Below, in pieces: positions 6,532-8,472 of a DNA stretch of 8,472 nt. The first letter of the stretch is position 1. Every line of letters begins with the position of its first letter. Made by a program: the position numbers and the translations under genes. The notes beneath the pieces are model-generated. The model was not told where the DNA came from. It saw only the letters and a list, made by a program, of their open reading frames with translations, and did not search any database. Source of the DNA: CAVSWN01 sp046728115 (GTDB lineage: Bacteria; Acidobacteriota; Vicinamibacteria; Vicinamibacterales; CAVVIG01); assembly GCA_046728115.1 (NCBI GenBank), contig JBKPDW010000630.1:1-8472 (forward strand), read 5' to 3'.

Positions 6532-8472
6532 TCAGAACGTGAAGCGAACGGCCAGCTCTCCCTGGAAGTTCGGTCGGGCGCTCGCGATGCTGCCGAAGAC
6601 CGGCGACAGGGAGTTTCCAATCCGGCCGCTCCCGAACTGCGCCTGCAGGTTTTTCGTGTTGAGCAGATTGAACCCCTGCGCGAGGAGCTCCAGTTTCGTG
6701 CCCGAGATGGTAAACGCCTTGCTCAATCGGGCGTCGACGATGCTGATGCGGGAGCTGTCGATTTGCGACTCGGTCACGGGCGCGAGGCCGTTCAGGGCTC
6801 GCCACGCGTTGACGGCGGCGAGATCGAGATCGCGGCTCCCGGAGCCGCGCGTCGTGCCCGGCACGAGGTCGGTGTTGAAGCCATCCCGGTTGAGGTCCCT
6901 GCCCGCCGTCGCCGACCAGGGCAGCGGCGACCTGCCCGTCCACACCACGCCGAGCGTGAACCCGGCCGGAAACAGGAACGATCCGCTCGCGACGACCGCG
7001 TGGCGCCGTTCGCCGTTCGACGGTCCGAAGTCGTACGACGTGAACGCATCGATGTACCGCGCCATCGGCGCGTTATCGCGGCTGTTCGTGTACGTGTACG
7101 AGGCCAGGTACTGATACCGGTGACTGAAGCGCTTCTCGAGCTTGACGTAGACCTGACGGAGCTTCAGGTCCGACGTCGGCTGCACACGATCGATGCGCGT
7201 GAAGTCCGTCAGCGGAGGCGTGCCGAGCACCGTCAGCCCCGTGGCGGGATTCGCGAAATTGACGTTCAGCGTCTTGTAGTCGTGCTGCGTGTGGTTGTAG
7301 ATCGCGTCGGCATGGATCGCGAAGTCGCCGCCAAGATTGCGCGAGATGCCGACGCTCGCCTGCTGCGCCATCGGCTGTCGCAGGTCGTTGTCGGCGATCG
7401 TGATGTTCGGCGCGTTCGACGAGACGATGAACTTCGACGGATCCTGTCCCTGGTAGGGGTCGGGATATGCCGGGTTATTGATCGTGATGCTCAGGCGGTG
7501 AAAGTTGCGGTACTCCTCGATGGCGGCCAGCGTGCGGATGTGACCGTAGTAGATGCCCCAGCCGCCGCGCACGACCGTTCCGCCATTGCCACTCACGTCC
7601 CATGCAAACCCTGCTCGTGGACCGAAATTGGTCCGATGGCCGCGCTGTGAGACATCGACGTACGGCAGCGTGACCGGAAAATCGTTGGGATTGAGCCCCT
7701 CGTTCGACGGCCCCCACAAATACTCCCACCGGAAGCCCAGGTTCAGTGTGAGCCGCTGCCTCAGCCGCCAATCATCCTGTACGAACGCAACGTAGTATCG
7801 CGAAGGATCGATCGTCGTCACGGGGGCGCTTGTCGCAGTGAACAGGATCGGATTCTTCAGGTTCGCGATCGTCGATTGGTTGTTCGGATCGAAAGGCTGA
7901 TCCTGTGCGAATGTGTACGTGCCCTTGATCAGGCCGATGGCATCATCGACCTTGTAGTGGTTGTGATCGTACTCGCCCCCGAACTTCAAATCGTGCTTCG
8001 ACAAGTTCAGCGAATAGGTGTCCTTGAATTCCCACCGCGACTCCGGGCTTGCATCGTCGTAACTGCTGCCATAGGTGAGCGAGGGGAAGACATAGGCTCG
8101 GGTCTGACGATCGGTTCGCTCTGTCGGAAAGCTTCCGATGTCGCTGAACAACGACGTTCCGGATGGATAGCCGTAGAACGCCGCGTGCGCGTACTGGAAC
8201 CGGAAGTCGTTCAGTTGCCGCGCGCCCCGAATCCAGGTGTGGCCAACGGACAACGACTTGCGGGGCACGCTCTGATCGAAGCTGGCCGTGGATGCCGTGG
8301 TGCCGCCGCAGTTGACGCACAGCGTCAGTTCGTCCTCCTGCAGGTAGCGGACGAACGCCGTCTGCGCGTTGCTGAACTGCCAGTCGCCGCGGCCATAGTA
8401 CAGATTCCTCGTCGTGGGCCTCAGGAAAGTGCCGTCGACCGCAGAGTAAAAGGCTGGAGGGGCAGCCACGGT
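6532..8472 (-). CDS. TonB-dependent receptor, Oar-like, C-terminal barrel portion (5'-truncated by window edge)
   Basis: The frame is open to the right edge, leaving 646 residues before the TGA at 6534-6532. The visible part is outer-membrane beta-barrel: alternating aromatic strands such as HDLKFGGEYDHNHY, YYVAFVQDDWRLRQRLTLNL, GFRWEYLWGP, RAGFAWDVSG and YLASYTYTNSRDNA, a GRDLNRDGFNTD loop (about 6862-6909), and a terminal strand ending RFTF with the C-terminal Phe used for barrel assembly. The QDDW and NLGFRWE blocks and the acidic DxNxDG loop are typical of Oar/CarboxypepD_reg-type TonB receptors that are abundant in Acidobacteriota and Myxococcota. The signal peptide, carboxypeptidase-regulatory-like domain, plug and TonB box would lie beyond the window. 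The GTG near 8469 is an internal codon, not a start. The ligand is unknown; the downstream S9 peptidase suggests peptides or protein-derived material. An odd pair of cysteines (CVNCGG, 8302-8319) occurs in a probable loop. Confidence 0.9.
   Translation of the reverse strand, partial: TVAAPPAFYSAVDGTFLRPTTRNLYYGRGDWQFSNAQTAFVRYLQEDELTLCVNCGGTTASTASFDQSVPRKSLSVGHTWIRGARQLNDFRFQYAHAAFYGYPSGTSLFSDIGSFPTERTDRQTRAYVFPSLTYGSSYDDASPESRWEFKDTYSLNLSKHDLKFGGEYDHNHYKVDDAIGLIKGTYTFAQDQPFDPNNQSTIANLKNPILFTATSAPVTTIDPSRYYVAFVQDDWRLRQRLTLNLGFRWEYLWGPSNEGLNPNDFPVTLPYVDVSQRGHRTNFGPRAGFAWDVSGNGGTVVRGGWGIYYGHIRTLAAIEEYRNFHRLSITINNPAYPDPYQGQDPSKFIVSSNAPNITIADNDLRQPMAQQASVGISRNLGGDFAIHADAIYNHTQHDYKTLNVNFANPATGLTVLGTPPLTDFTRIDRVQPTSDLKLRQVYVKLEKRFSHRYQYLASYTYTNSRDNAPMARYIDAFTSYDFGPSNGERRHAVVASGSFLFPAGFTLGVVWTGRSPLPWSATAGRDLNRDGFNTDLVPGTTRGSGSRDLDLAAVNAWRALNGLAPVTESQIDSSRISIVDARLSKAFTISGTKLELLAQGFNLLNTKNLQAQFGSGRIGNSLSPVFGSIASARPNFQGELAVRFTF

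Noticed and set aside
6521..6943. In-frame upstream extension of the S9 peptidase, giving an 840-residue product
   Set aside because: It lies inside the TonB receptor coding region, and the ATG at 6520 has both a Shine-Dalgarno and a lipoprotein-like signal.
5816..7114. Long plus-strand open frame (432 codons) across the peptidase and receptor genes
   Set aside because: It spans the boundary of two recognised genes on the other strand and is Arg/Pro-rich with no domain, so it is a shadow frame.
1..8472. A CRISPR-linked (Craspase-like) role for the TPR-CHAT protein
   Set aside because: There is no CRISPR repeat array and no cas gene in the window. TPR-CHAT architecture alone is widespread and not specific to type III-E systems.

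Overview
The window is a high-GC bacterial chromosomal segment with four protein genes and almost no spare DNA. The gene types are a TPR-CHAT protein, a secreted di-heme c-type cytochrome, an S9 peptidase with a lipoprotein-like N-terminus, and an Oar-like TonB-dependent outer-membrane receptor. This mix points to a Gram-negative soil or sediment heterotroph, most likely Acidobacteriota (a Vicinamibacteria-like member). That assignment is an inference from gene content and base composition; there is no rRNA or marker gene here to prove it.

Layout. On the plus strand from the left edge to 2803 lies the 3' part of a gene for a protein with about seven kinesin-light-chain-type TPRs, a short coiled coil and a C-terminal CHAT (caspase-like) protease domain with a visible His/Cys pair. 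Its true start is outside the window. After a 154-bp gap comes, on the same strand, a gene (2958-4361) for an exported protein with two CxxCH haem-binding motifs and a MauG/cytochrome c peroxidase-type C-terminus. It is followed at 4362-4420 by a 59-bp convergent gap.

On the minus strand, reading from the right edge, the 3' part of a TonB-dependent receptor gene (6532-8472) is followed after only 11 bp by an S9-family serine peptidase gene (4421-6520). These two almost certainly form one transcript. The receptor would act in the outer membrane, and the peptidase, apparently a lipoprotein, would act in the envelope, so the pair looks like a peptide capture and degradation unit.

The two halves converge tail to tail and may be unrelated. 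I see no CRISPR array, transposase, tRNA, rRNA, integrase or phage gene. The least ordinary item is the TPR-CHAT protease gene lying next to a divergent exported di-heme protein. Whether this is a functional pair cannot be decided from one window.
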